From Exobacillus caeni (GTDB taxonomy: Bacteria > Bacillota > Bacilli > Bacillales > Guptibacillaceae), in assembly GCF_005747095.1 (NCBI RefSeq), contig NZ_SWLG01000003.1, positions 186,001-250,000 on the forward strand: DNA of 64,000 bases, read 5' to 3'. A program made the translations under genes and the position numbers. The notes beneath the pieces were generated by a model. It did not search any database and was not told where the DNA came from. It saw only the letters and a list, made by a program, of their open reading frames with translations. This document shows positions 57,352-64,000 of the stretch, piece by piece (position 1 is the stretch's first letter; each line of letters begins with the position of its first letter).

Positions 57352-57814
57352 GGACGATGTGCGAATAGCCGAGATCAACCGCAGATTTACAGAGAAAATA
57401 GCAGGCTGTACGGTGACCGGTGTTGCTACAAGTATTGAAGAAGGTAAAGAACTGTTGGAAATTTTAAATCCGGACCTTGTTTTGCTCGACGTTTATTTTC
57501 CGGACGGGGAAGGGATCGAATTGCTATGGCATATTCGACAGCGAAATAAATCAACCGATGTCATTATGATAACTGCTGCTAAAGAGGTAGACTCGATTCA
57601 GGAAGCTCTAAGAGGCGGAGCGATCGATTATATTATTAAGCCGGTAATATTTGCTCGCTTTCAGAAAACGATTGAAAACTTTAAAAAACACCGAATGAAG
57701 TTAGAAAGCCAGAAAACCCTTGAACAGGAAGAGGTTGATCAGTTGTTTTTAAGAAAAAGAGATAAAGAGCATCTATCCTTCGAACAGAACGTGCCAAAAG
57801 GATCGATCCATTGA
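57323..57814 (+). CDS. Response-regulator receiver (CitT/DctR type), first part of a split gene
   Basis: Receiver domain with IIEDDVRIAEINRRF, phospho-acceptor Asp56 in LVLLDVYFPDG, a Thr in MITAAKEV and Lys in IIKPVIF, then the linker ending QLFLRKRDKEHLSFEQNVPKG. Family members continue from PKG into a DNA-binding domain, giving about 225-235 residues; this ORF stops after 163 with SIH. The missing part follows in the -1 frame (57811-58011). One base appears lost near 57796-57803 (AAAAGGATCG). GGGGAGGGTGAG precedes the ATG. It may be a frameshifted pseudogene, a sequencing error, or two coupled proteins. Confidence 0.85.
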   Translation: MKVIEVLIIEDDVRIAEINRRFTEKIAGCTVTGVATSIEEGKELLEILNPDLVLLDVYFPDGEGIELLWHIRQRNKSTDVIMITAAKEVDSIQEALRGGAIDYIIKPVIFARFQKTIENFKKHRMKLESQKTLEQEEVDQLFLRKRDKEHLSFEQNVPKGSIH

Positions 57815-58011
57815 CATTGTCAAAAATTACTGATTTTATGGGGAAGCATTATAACAGGGGTGTCACTGCTGAAGAACTTGGAATAAAGATAGGGGCTAGC
57901 AGAACGACTGCAAGAAGATATCTGGAATATCTAGTTTCATCTAACAAGGCTAAAGCTGACCTTTCTTACGGAACCGTAGGAAGACCTGAACGGCGTTACT
58001 TTTCAGTTTAA
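57811..58011 (+). CDS. CitT/DctR-type DNA-binding domain, second part of the split regulator
   Basis: Sixty-six residues matching the C-terminal winged helix of CitT/DctR regulators: TLSKITDFMGKHYNRGVTAEELGIKIGASRTTARRYLEYLV and YGTVGRPERRY. In the frame of this domain the bases before the TTG read IDPLTL, continuing the PKG of the receiver ORF, so the two were one protein. The TTG overlaps the receiver stop as TTGA, and AAGGAT lies 7 bases before it; re-initiation is possible. Without a receiver it would be unregulated. Confidence 0.75.
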   Translation: MTLSKITDFMGKHYNRGVTAEELGIKIGASRTTARRYLEYLVSSNKAKADLSYGTVGRPERRYFSV

Positions 58012-58027
58012 TAGAAAAGTAACGCCG
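57991..58027. terminator. Hairpin between the convergent regulator and tctA
   Basis: Perfect 14-bp stem CGGCGTTACTTTTC / GAAAAGTAACGCCG with a 9-base loop, spanning the last codons and stop of the DNA-binding ORF. There is no U-run directly after it on either strand, so it may be a weak bidirectional terminator or an RNA-stabilising structure. Confidence 0.55.
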
Positions 58028-58050
58028 GCCTGTTTAATGACAATTTTTCT

Positions 58051-59568
58051 CTATGCAGATAAATCATTATTGTTGTTCAGATTGCCTTTTTTCGAAAGCT
58101 TCCCTTTTAATATTGGAAAGGTGAGTGAAAATAGAGAAATAACAAGCAATGATACGGTTACAGGACTTTCAGAAAATACTCCATAGTTTCCGTTAGAAAT
58201 AGTTAAAGCCTGCCTGAATGATTGCTCCATCATACCGCCTAAAATAAACGCTAAAATAAGCGGAGCGGCTGGGAAAGAAAACATTCTCATTAAATATCCA
58301 AGTACGCCAAAGCCAAGCAATAGATAGAGGTCAAACGTACTGAAACTAACACCGTATACGCCTATCATACAGAAAACGATAACAAGAGAAATTAGCAATG
58401 CCTTTGGAATATAAAGAATCTTGGCGATAAACGGGATCAAAGGCAAATTTAAAATTAATAGAAAGACGTTACCAAGGTACATACTTGCGATGACTCCCCA
58501 GAAAACATCGGGGTGATCTGTCAGCATCAATGGTCCTGGTTGAACACCTACGACAAGCAGAGCTCCTAACAATACTGCTGTTGTACCGGATCCTGGTATT
58601 CCCAACGTCAACAACGGAACAAAAGCACCGCTTGTTGCAGCGTTATTAGAAGTTTCCGGTGCTGCAAGCCCTTTGATGTTTCCCTTTCCAAATGAAGAAG
58701 GATCTTTCGAGATTTTCTTTTCGGACAAGTAAGACATAAAGGAAGCGATCGTTGCACCTGCACCAGGTAAAACGCCAAGAATAAAACCGAGTACAGAATG
58801 CCGTGCAATCGGACCAGAGATTTCTTTTGCTTCACTTCTGGTAATCTTAAGGCTTCCGACGCTCTGATCTCCTTCGAACATTTTCTTTTTACGAGTTAAA
58901 ATAAGTGAGCAGACTTCAGCTAATGCAAAAAGACCGAGTGCGATAATCAAGAAATCGATTCCTTCCAGCAAGTTTGGATTTCCGAATGTGAACCGTTGTG
59001 TACCAGTCTGCTGATCGATTCCGATTGTCGCTATAATTAATCCGAACGTTGCTGAAATAAGGGCTTTCGTAGTGGAGCCTTCCGATAAACTTGCAATGGC
59101 CGTTAATCCAAGAAGCATGAGAGCAAAATACTCGGTCGGGCCAAATGAGACGGCAAAGTCAGCCATAATTGGAGCCACAAGCATTAAAGCAACAACACTA
59201 ATCGTTCCGCCTGCAAAGGAACAAATCGCTGCGATTGCAAGTGCTTTGCCGGCTTTACCCTGTTTAGCTAATGGATATCCATCGAAGGAAGTCGCAACAG
59301 TCCCTGATATCCCGGGGGCATTTAACAGTATAGAAGAAGTCGATCCTCCAAAAACTGCACCGTAATAAACGCCTGCCATCAAAATTAGAGCCGAAGCAGG
59401 GTCCATACCGTAGCTGAGTGGAATCATGATGGCAATTGCGGAGATTGGTCCCAATCCCGGGAGCATTCCGATAAGTGTTCCGGCAAGGACGCCGATAAAT
59501 ACGAATAATATGTTTTGGAATGTTAACACGACTTGAAACCCATAGAGCATGTTATTTAGTGTTTCCAA
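58051..59568 (-). CDS. tctA: Tripartite tricarboxylate transporter, large subunit TctA
   Basis: Large membrane subunit (505 residues, about 11-12 segments) of a TTT-family secondary transporter driven by ion gradient. TctA signatures: GMLPGLGPISAIAIMIPLSYGMDPASALILMAGVYYGAVFGGSTSSILLNAPG, a duplicated GVLPGAGATIASFMSYLSEKK, and ETSNNAATSGAFVPLLTLGIPGSGTTAVLLGAL. The TTG start has AAGGAGGG about 7 bases upstream and overlaps tctB by 13 bases. Last gene of tctCBA. Confidence 0.95.
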   Translation of the reverse strand: METLNNMLYGFQVVLTFQNILFVFIGVLAGTLIGMLPGLGPISAIAIMIPLSYGMDPASALILMAGVYYGAVFGGSTSSILLNAPGISGTVATSFDGYPLAKQGKAGKALAIAAICSFAGGTISVVALMLVAPIMADFAVSFGPTEYFALMLLGLTAIASLSEGSTTKALISATFGLIIATIGIDQQTGTQRFTFGNPNLLEGIDFLIIALGLFALAEVCSLILTRKKKMFEGDQSVGSLKITRSEAKEISGPIARHSVLGFILGVLPGAGATIASFMSYLSEKKISKDPSSFGKGNIKGLAAPETSNNAATSGAFVPLLTLGIPGSGTTAVLLGALLVVGVQPGPLMLTDHPDVFWGVIASMYLGNVFLLILNLPLIPFIAKILYIPKALLISLVIVFCMIGVYGVSFSTFDLYLLLGFGVLGYLMRMFSFPAAPLILAFILGGMMEQSFRQALTISNGNYGVFSESPVTVSLLVISLFSLTFPILKGKLSKKGNLNNNNDLSA

Positions 59569-60029
59569 GCTAAGCCCTCCTTTCTAGAATGGCAGTATTC
59601 CTGTGGAAGATAGATTTGAAGTAAGTAGTTAAAAGAAAAATAAAGTACTACTGTAAATCCTAATGAGACGGAAATAATCGATTTCCAGTTTGTATAACCG
59701 AGAATGCGAGAAGTGACGATTAAAAAAATAATCGTTGTTAGTAAGAACCCTAGAAATTCAAACAATAAAATATAGCCCAGGATTAATCCGAAAACAGAAA
59801 GCAGAATGGCCACTTCTTCTTTTTTTAGTTTAAAAGCCGGTTTTTCATGAGGACTTTGAAAAAACAACAGGACCGATAATATCGCTAATAAAACACCAAG
59901 CCCTTTCGGAAGTGCATCAGCATCAACGATTGAATATGAAAAAGCAGGCAATCGGTAGCTGGCAATTAAATAGATGATGGCAAAAACAAACAGTACAATC
60001 GATACTTTCCGATCAATACTTTTTAACAT
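59556..60029 (-). CDS. tctB: Tripartite tricarboxylate transporter, small subunit TctB
   Basis: Small membrane subunit of 157 residues with four hydrophobic segments (ADALPKGLGVLLAILSVLLFF and LLLSVFGLILGYILLFEFLGFLL-like stretches). TctB proteins vary in sequence; the call rests on topology and the place between tctC and tctA. AGGTGTT precedes the ATG. Confidence 0.9.
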   Translation of the reverse strand: MLKSIDRKVSIVLFVFAIIYLIASYRLPAFSYSIVDADALPKGLGVLLAILSVLLFFQSPHEKPAFKLKKEEVAILLSVFGLILGYILLFEFLGFLLTTIIFLIVTSRILGYTNWKSIISVSLGFTVVLYFSFNYLLQIYLPQEYCHSRKEGLAWKH

Positions 60030-60095
60030 TTGGTAACACCTGCCTTTAAAAGAGGGGAAGGCCAGCCTGAAGCCAACCTTCCGTTATTGACTTGC

Positions 60096-61127
60096 TTATT
60101 TTTTTAAACCAACTTCATTCATCAATTCTTCCATTGTTTTATATTCTTCATCTAAAAACTTCTTGAATTCCTCACTGGACATATAGTTATCATTCCAGCC
60201 AAAATTATCTCGTTGTTCTTTCCATTCATCTGTCTCCATCATCTCTTTGATCGCGTTTTCATAGTAAGCAACCGCTTCCGGGTCCATGTCTTTTGGTCCC
60301 ATGAAACCGCGCCAGACAACAAATTGATCATCGATTCCCTGTTCTTTTAAGGTTTTAAACTCAGATACTGTTTCGCCTTCGAGCGGTTCTGGAGCGGTGA
60401 TCGCCAGTACTTTAACTTTTCCAGCTCTTGCTTGTTCAGTTGCTTCTGCAAGACCTGTAGAATAGACATCAACTTTTCCGCCTAGAAGCATACTCATGCC
60501 GCTTCCATCCTGTGCAGAAACGTATTTTAATCGTTTTACATCGACGCCCCCGGCTTTAACGGCTTTTACAAACTGCATATGGTCCATGCTTCCGGGTGCA
60601 GAGTCACCAACAACCGAAATAGATTGCGGGTCTTCTTTCAATGCTTCAATAAGATCGTTCATATTGTTGTAAGGCGAATCAGCAGAAACTACGAATGCTG
60701 CATAGTCAGCGATAACACCTGCAATCGGGGTGAAATCATTGTGCCCTAAATCAGACTGTCCATTTAACGGAACGAAAAGGATTGGCGGCGATGTTACGAA
60801 AAGGGTATGGTTTCCGCCTTTTTTATCAACGTAAGCCCAGCCTACTGCTCCACCGCCACCTGGCTTGTTAACTACCGCCAGTCGCTTATCAATAATATTT
60901 GTTTGTTCCATAACCTTAGAAACTGTACGTGCTGTCGTATCCCAACCGCCGCCCGCTCCTGCTGGGGCGATCACTTCAATTGGCTTTTCAGGCTTCCAGT
61001 CATCTGTTGCCTGACCATCGTTGCCGTTGTTTCCGCTGTTACCTGAAGATTGATTGCTTCCACACGCGCTTAGAACCAGAGCAATGACCAGAACTAATGA
61101 AAACAGTAAACTTCTTTTGTTGAACAA
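60096..61127 (-). CDS. tctC: Tripartite tricarboxylate transporter, binding lipoprotein TctC
   Basis: Substrate-binding lipoprotein of 343 residues of the Bug/TctC family. Lipobox VLSAC at Cys22, then a Ser/Gly/Asn linker. Binding-loop motifs: APAGAGGGWDTTAR and VNKPGGGGAVGW, followed by SAPGSMDHMQFV. It probably delivers citrate or a related acid to TctAB. First gene of the operon; TTG start with AGGAGGAG upstream. A perfect cre site lies 23 bases before it. Confidence 0.95.
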   Translation of the reverse strand: MFNKRSLLFSLVLVIALVLSACGSNQSSGNSGNNGNDGQATDDWKPEKPIEVIAPAGAGGGWDTTARTVSKVMEQTNIIDKRLAVVNKPGGGGAVGWAYVDKKGGNHTLFVTSPPILFVPLNGQSDLGHNDFTPIAGVIADYAAFVVSADSPYNNMNDLIEALKEDPQSISVVGDSAPGSMDHMQFVKAVKAGGVDVKRLKYVSAQDGSGMSMLLGGKVDVYSTGLAEATEQARAGKVKVLAITAPEPLEGETVSEFKTLKEQGIDDQFVVWRGFMGPKDMDPEAVAYYENAIKEMMETDEWKEQRDNFGWNDNYMSSEEFKKFLDEEYKTMEELMNEVGLKK

Positions 61128-61149
61128 TGTTAGATCTCCTCCTACTTTT

Positions 61150-61163
61150 TGTAATCGCTTTCA
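61150..61163. promoter_or_regulatory. cre site (CcpA operator) of tctCBA
   Basis: TGTAATCGCTTTCA fits TGWAANCGNTNWCA at every position. It lies between a minus-strand -10 candidate TATAGT (61181-61176) and the tctC ribosome site, a position for repression by CcpA with P-Ser-HPr. Confidence 0.8.
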
Positions 61164-61298
61164 AACGATATCTCCACTATAAATGACAATTTAGCGAATT
61201 TTAAGAAAACGTAAATAAGCTCTATTTATTCCATTCTGGGTATTTTGTTCATAATGTTCACGGGGGGATAATTTGAAAATGGGAAAAGCATTGAACAC

Positions 61299-61330
61299 AA
61301 AAAAGAACAACAGACAAATGTCCGTTGTTC
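61299..61330 (-). terminator. Terminator after the methionine aminopeptidase gene
   Basis: On the minus strand: stem GAACAACGGAC / GTCTGTTGTTC (one mismatch) with loop ATTT, then TTTTTTGTG. It protects the tct promoter from read-through. Confidence 0.8.
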
Positions 61331-61373
61331 GAGAATTGTTTCCGTTTCTTTTTTGTATCACATATCCGGCCAG

Positions 61374-62126
61374 TTATTCATCCTGCTCTGTCAAAATCAG
61401 CGGACCTTCACTCGTGATAGCGATCGTATGCTCATACTGGGCAGAAAGCTCTCCGTCTACTGTCCTGGCTGTCCAGCCGTTATCACCCATGATGCTGTGA
61501 TAGAGGCCGAGGTTCAGCATCGGTTCTACCGTAATAACCATACCTTCTTTTAACCGTGGACCAGTTCCGGATGTTCCATAGTGAGGGATCATCGGCTGTT
61601 CATGCAGTGTTGGGCCGATGCCATGTCCTGAGAAGTCTCTAACTACAGAAAGGCCGTGGCCTTCAGCAAAGGTTTGAATCGCGTGGCCGATATCGCCTAT
61701 CCTGTTTCCTTCTACGCATTGCTCGATGCCGATATAAAGCGCTTCTTTGGTTAGTTTTAAAAGTCTGTCTGCTTCTTCAGATACATTTCCGACACGGTAT
61801 GACCATGCAGAATCCGCAAGTCCTCCGCGGTAGTTCACGACCATGTCGACCGTAACAATATCCCCTTCTTTAAGAGGGGTGTTTCTCGGGAAGCCGTGGC
61901 AAATTTCGTCGTTAATGGAAGCGCATGTTGCATATTCATAGCCATGGAATCCTTTTTGCTCGGGGGTTGCGTCATGTTTTTTGAGGTATGCTTCAACGAA
62001 TTCGTTGATTTCTATCGTCGTGATACCTGGCTTTATCATTTTAGCGATTTCTTTATGGCAGTTAGCGAGAATTGTCCCCGCTTCATTCATTAGTTCGATT
62101 TCACGTTTTGTTTTTCGATTGATCAA
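61374..62126 (-). CDS. map: Type I methionine aminopeptidase (second-copy type)
   Basis: Removes the initiator methionine from new proteins. All metal and catalytic residues are present: His77, Asp94 and Asp105 (VTVDMVVNYRGGLADSAWS), His168 (SGHGIGPTLHE), Glu201 (TVEPML) and Glu232 (YEHTIAI). Length 250 resembles B. subtilis YflG; the main map gene usually sits in the ribosomal-protein cluster, so this is probably an additional copy. The start is TTG after GAGGTGAG. Monocistronic. Confidence 0.93.
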   Translation of the reverse strand: MINRKTKREIELMNEAGTILANCHKEIAKMIKPGITTIEINEFVEAYLKKHDATPEQKGFHGYEYATCASINDEICHGFPRNTPLKEGDIVTVDMVVNYRGGLADSAWSYRVGNVSEEADRLLKLTKEALYIGIEQCVEGNRIGDIGHAIQTFAEGHGLSVVRDFSGHGIGPTLHEQPMIPHYGTSGTGPRLKEGMVITVEPMLNLGLYHSIMGDNGWTARTVDGELSAQYEHTIAITSEGPLILTEQDE

Positions 62127-62200
62127 TTAGACTCACCTCGTTTATTAGTCTACGTTATTGAGCGGTGGAAAGCGACTATGTTGATGTGGGAATAGGCACA

Positions 62201-62312
62201 TTATTGCTCTCCGGGGGCGCCTCATTGGGGACATAGCTTCTTACATGCGAGCATGACGCAGCTATTCCCCAATGAGTCTGGTCGCTTCGCTCTGTGGTCT
62301 TAATTTTTAAAA
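62201..62312 (+). repeat. Structured intergenic repeat, copy with covarying first hairpin
   Basis: GCTCTCC (62206-62212), then stem CTCATTGGGGA-c-ATAGCT (62221-62238) / AGCTAT-TCCCCAATGAG (62260-62276), capped by TTCTTACATGCGAGCATGAC, then TCGCTTCGCTCT (62282-62293) and TGGTCTTAATTTTTAAA. The cap and TCGCTTCGCTCT blocks equal those at 33351-33515, but the outer stem is a different sequence that still pairs. Module 2 and the closing GGAGAGC are missing. It fills the gap between the cation antiporter and map genes. Confidence 0.8.
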
Positions 62313-62384
62313 GGCTTAAAATAACTCCCAAAAATTGCTTACAGTTTTTTTATCCAAAAATCATTTTACCAGATTGCAGATATA

Positions 62385-62416
62385 AATGAAAAACTGCCTG
62401 GGAGGCCAGGCAGTTT
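62385..62416 (-). terminator. Terminator after the cation antiporter gene
   Basis: Perfect 11-bp stem AAACTGCCTGG / CCAGGCAGTTT with a 4-base loop, followed on the minus strand by TTCATTT. Confidence 0.8.
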
Positions 62417-62429
62417 AGTGTATGTTTTT

Positions 62430-63485
62430 TTACAACATATAAAATCCGATTCCCATGATCACATACGCAGCTAGGAGGGTCATTCCTTCAAACCAGTTCG
62501 TTTCGCCGTCGTTTGCAATGACGACTGTAAGGAGAACAGCTGAGCCCATTGCGATTAGTTCTGGTAGTGTGAAGATGAGTGACATGTTAACCGGAAAGAA
62601 AATCGAAATTAAAACGAGCAATGGTGCGACGAACAATGCGATTTGAAGGGTAGAACCAACTGCGATTTCAACCGCAACGTCCATTTTGTCTTTAAACGCC
62701 ATAATAACCGCAGAAGCATGCTCCGCGGCATTCCCAACAATCGCTACGATAATGATCCCGATAAACAATTCACTCCAGCCAAATGTTTCACCCACGGTTT
62801 CGAACGTATGTACAAGGCTCTCGGATACATACGCAACTGCAACTGTTGCCAGAGCAAGTATACCAATAGATTTTCCTTTACTCCATTCCGGCTCTTCATG
62901 TTCTTCTGTTGATTCTTCCCCACGCTGGTATACCCCTCGGTGAGTGACGAGTTTAAAGAACAAAGCAGCAAGGTAGAGTATTATCAAAATAATGGAAATT
63001 CCAACACTCAGGTTGAATGACTTTGTCTCAGTCATCTCCATTGAAAATACTTCTGGAATAACAAACGCAACTATCACTGCAAACATTAACAGCCCCGAGT
63101 TATGGCGGGCATCATGAACATTAAAGTGCTGCCTTTTGTATTTTATTCCGCCTATAAAAAAGGATAGTCCAGCAACGAGCAGAAGGTTTCCTAGTACAGA
63201 ACCTGTAAGAGATGCGAGAACAATTCCGATAAGTCCTTCTTTTAGTGCGAAAATAGAGATGATCAGCTCGACGGCGTTTCCGAATGTAGCATTCAACAGT
63301 CCCCCGATTCTCGGCCCGGCAATTACAGCAAGGCTTTCCGTAGCCCTTCCCATGTATGCGGCAAGCGATACGATCGTTAAGCAATAGATGATAAACATTA
63401 GTGTTTGTGACCAGTGCATCAAGCTGCCGATTACAGACAGCGGCACCCCTGCGATAACCATTAGAAAAAAGATTTTGTTCGTCAT
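62430..63485 (-). CDS. Calcium/proton antiporter (CaxA/ChaA type)
   Basis: Cation/proton exchanger of the CaCA superfamily, 351 residues, about eleven membrane segments. The two alpha repeats are visible: GGLLNATFGNAVELIISIFALKEG near 65 and IVGNAAEHASAVIMAFKDKMDVAVEIAVGS near 250, with the essential glutamates in NAVE and NAAEH. An acidic cytoplasmic loop (GEESTEEHEEPEWSKG) separates the halves. B. subtilis ChaA (YfkE) is the closest well-known relative. The ATG at 63485 has AGGAAAGG 9 bases upstream; a TTG at 63494 is too close to that site. Confidence 0.93.
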   Translation of the reverse strand: MTNKIFFLMVIAGVPLSVIGSLMHWSQTLMFIIYCLTIVSLAAYMGRATESLAVIAGPRIGGLLNATFGNAVELIISIFALKEGLIGIVLASLTGSVLGNLLLVAGLSFFIGGIKYKRQHFNVHDARHNSGLLMFAVIVAFVIPEVFSMEMTETKSFNLSVGISIILIILYLAALFFKLVTHRGVYQRGEESTEEHEEPEWSKGKSIGILALATVAVAYVSESLVHTFETVGETFGWSELFIGIIIVAIVGNAAEHASAVIMAFKDKMDVAVEIAVGSTLQIALFVAPLLVLISIFFPVNMSLIFTLPELIAMGSAVLLTVVIANDGETNWFEGMTLLAAYVIMGIGFYML

Positions 63486-63677
63486 GTTCCACAACCTTTC
63501 CTGAGTACATTGCCTGCTTTTTTAAGATACACTACCCTTATTATAGGTTTCCAAATCAGTATAAAAAAGCCATTTTTTAGCGGGAAAACTTTATTTTTAA
63601 ACAAACGTTTGATTAACATATGAAACTCAAGGAAAATAGTATAAAGACAGAGAATTGCAAAGGATAATAGTTAGTCG

Positions 63678-63706
63678 TTGACGGTATTTTAAAAGACGTG
63701 TAAACT
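63678..63706 (+). promoter_or_regulatory. Candidate hisZ promoter
   Basis: TTGACG (63678-63683), a 17-base spacer, then TAAACT (63701-63706), 62 bases before hisZ. No T-box leader fits in the short untranslated region. Confidence 0.5.
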
Positions 63707-63768
63707 ACATAATAAGTTCTTTATTTTGCTATCACATTAGCGAACTAAAGTATTGGAGGCGGATAAAA

Positions 63769-64000
63769 ATGACCAGACCTTTCGTGTTTGAAAAACCATT
63801 GGGTATGCGGGATACGCTCCCTTTATTATATGAAACGAAGAAAAAAATTCGGAGAAAAATGGAAGCGGTCGTACAGAGCTGGGGATACCAGTTCATTGCT
63901 ACTCCAACTCTTGAGTATTATGATACTGTCGGCTCTGCTTCTGCGACGCTTGATCAGCAGCTGTTCAAGTTGATGGACCAGCAGGGCAAGACGCTTGTAC
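63769..64000 (+). CDS. hisZ: ATP phosphoribosyltransferase regulatory subunit HisZ (partial)
   Basis: First 77 residues of HisZ, cut by the window end. HisZ is a catalytically inactive histidyl-tRNA synthetase relative that activates the short form of HisG in histidine synthesis. FEKPLGMRDTLPLLYETKKKIR, WGYQFIATPTLEYYDTVGSASATLDQQLFKLMDQQG match the family from residue 1. TTGGAGGCGG precedes the ATG. In B. subtilis hisZ follows yvoF and heads the his operon; here it is 20 kb from yvoF. Confidence 0.94.
   Translation, partial: MTRPFVFEKPLGMRDTLPLLYETKKKIRRKMEAVVQSWGYQFIATPTLEYYDTVGSASATLDQQLFKLMDQQGKTLV

Noticed and set aside
57796-57814. Programmed -1 frameshift as the only explanation of the split regulator.
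   Set aside because: The AAAA run is not a standard X-XXY-YYZ heptamer and no downstream stimulatory structure is evident; a one-base deletion or coupled re-initiation is simpler.
61273-61500. Plus-strand open frame with a GGGGGGAT-like site before an ATG, antisense to the end of map.
   Set aside because: It runs through the map terminator and the antisense strand of a conserved gene; the protein resembles nothing known to me.

Overview
This window is 64 kb of chromosome from a low-GC Gram-positive bacterium of the family Bacillaceae. The evidence is gene order: yvyE-degS-degU-degV-comFA-comFC, hpf-secA-prfB, ftsE-ftsX, ctpB-minJ-csbA-uvrB-uvrA, yvlABCD, hprK-lgt-yvoD-ppaX-yvoF and hisZ are arranged much as in the Bacillus subtilis yv* region. 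Strong GGAGG ribosome sites, many TTG starts, a CcpA-type cre site and a LexA/DinR-type box agree. The genus cannot be fixed from the sequence alone. No rRNA, tRNA, CRISPR array, prophage or transposase gene was seen.

Layout. 1-4.3 kb: end of a surface-polysaccharide cluster (sugar aminotransferase, sugar N-acyltransferase, Wzy-like polymerase, Wzz-like protein), convergent with an LCP wall-polymer ligase. 5.4-12.6 kb: yvyE, DegS/DegU, an NlpC/P60 wall hydrolase, DegV and the DNA-uptake genes comFA/comFC. 12.7-18.5 kb: cold-shock protein, Hpf, SecA and RF2 (prfB, with the classical +1 frameshift). The flagellar block and comFB, found here in B. subtilis, are absent. 18.7-26.5 kb: YitT, cytochrome c-551, FtsEX with a coiled-coil M23 hydrolase, CtpB, MinJ, CsbA. 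26.5-35.4 kb: TauE transporter, SOS-controlled uvrBA, yvlABCD. 35.5-38.9 kb: glpK and glpD. 39.2-43.1 kb: hprK-lgt-yvoD-ppaX-yvoF. 43.1-63.5 kb: about 20 kb between yvoF and hisZ, adjacent in B. subtilis, carrying a peptide-scavenging module (amidohydrolase, Lrp regulator, M42 peptidase, dppA and dpp transporter, S9 peptidase, pyroglutamyl peptidase), a citrate-type two-component system facing a tctCBA tricarboxylate transporter, a second methionine aminopeptidase and a Ca2+/H+ antiporter. The window ends inside hisZ.

How the parts work together. DegSU, ComF, LexA-type control of uvrBA and a candidate SigB promoter before hpf form a stress and stationary-phase set. HprK and PpaX act in carbon catabolite control, and a perfect cre site before tctC shows a likely target in the same window. 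The peptide module would cleave, import and finish digesting peptides, including D-amino-acid peptides from cell wall.

Less ordinary features. (1) A small family of structured intergenic repeats (near 13.2, 27.5, 33.4 and 62.2 kb) with conserved single-stranded blocks and stems whose sequences differ while pairing is kept. (2) A CitT/DctR-type response regulator split by a -1 frameshift into a receiver and a DNA-binding ORF joined by a TTGA overlap. (3) Long GC-rich palindromic repeats before secA (two, opposed) and after uvrA.
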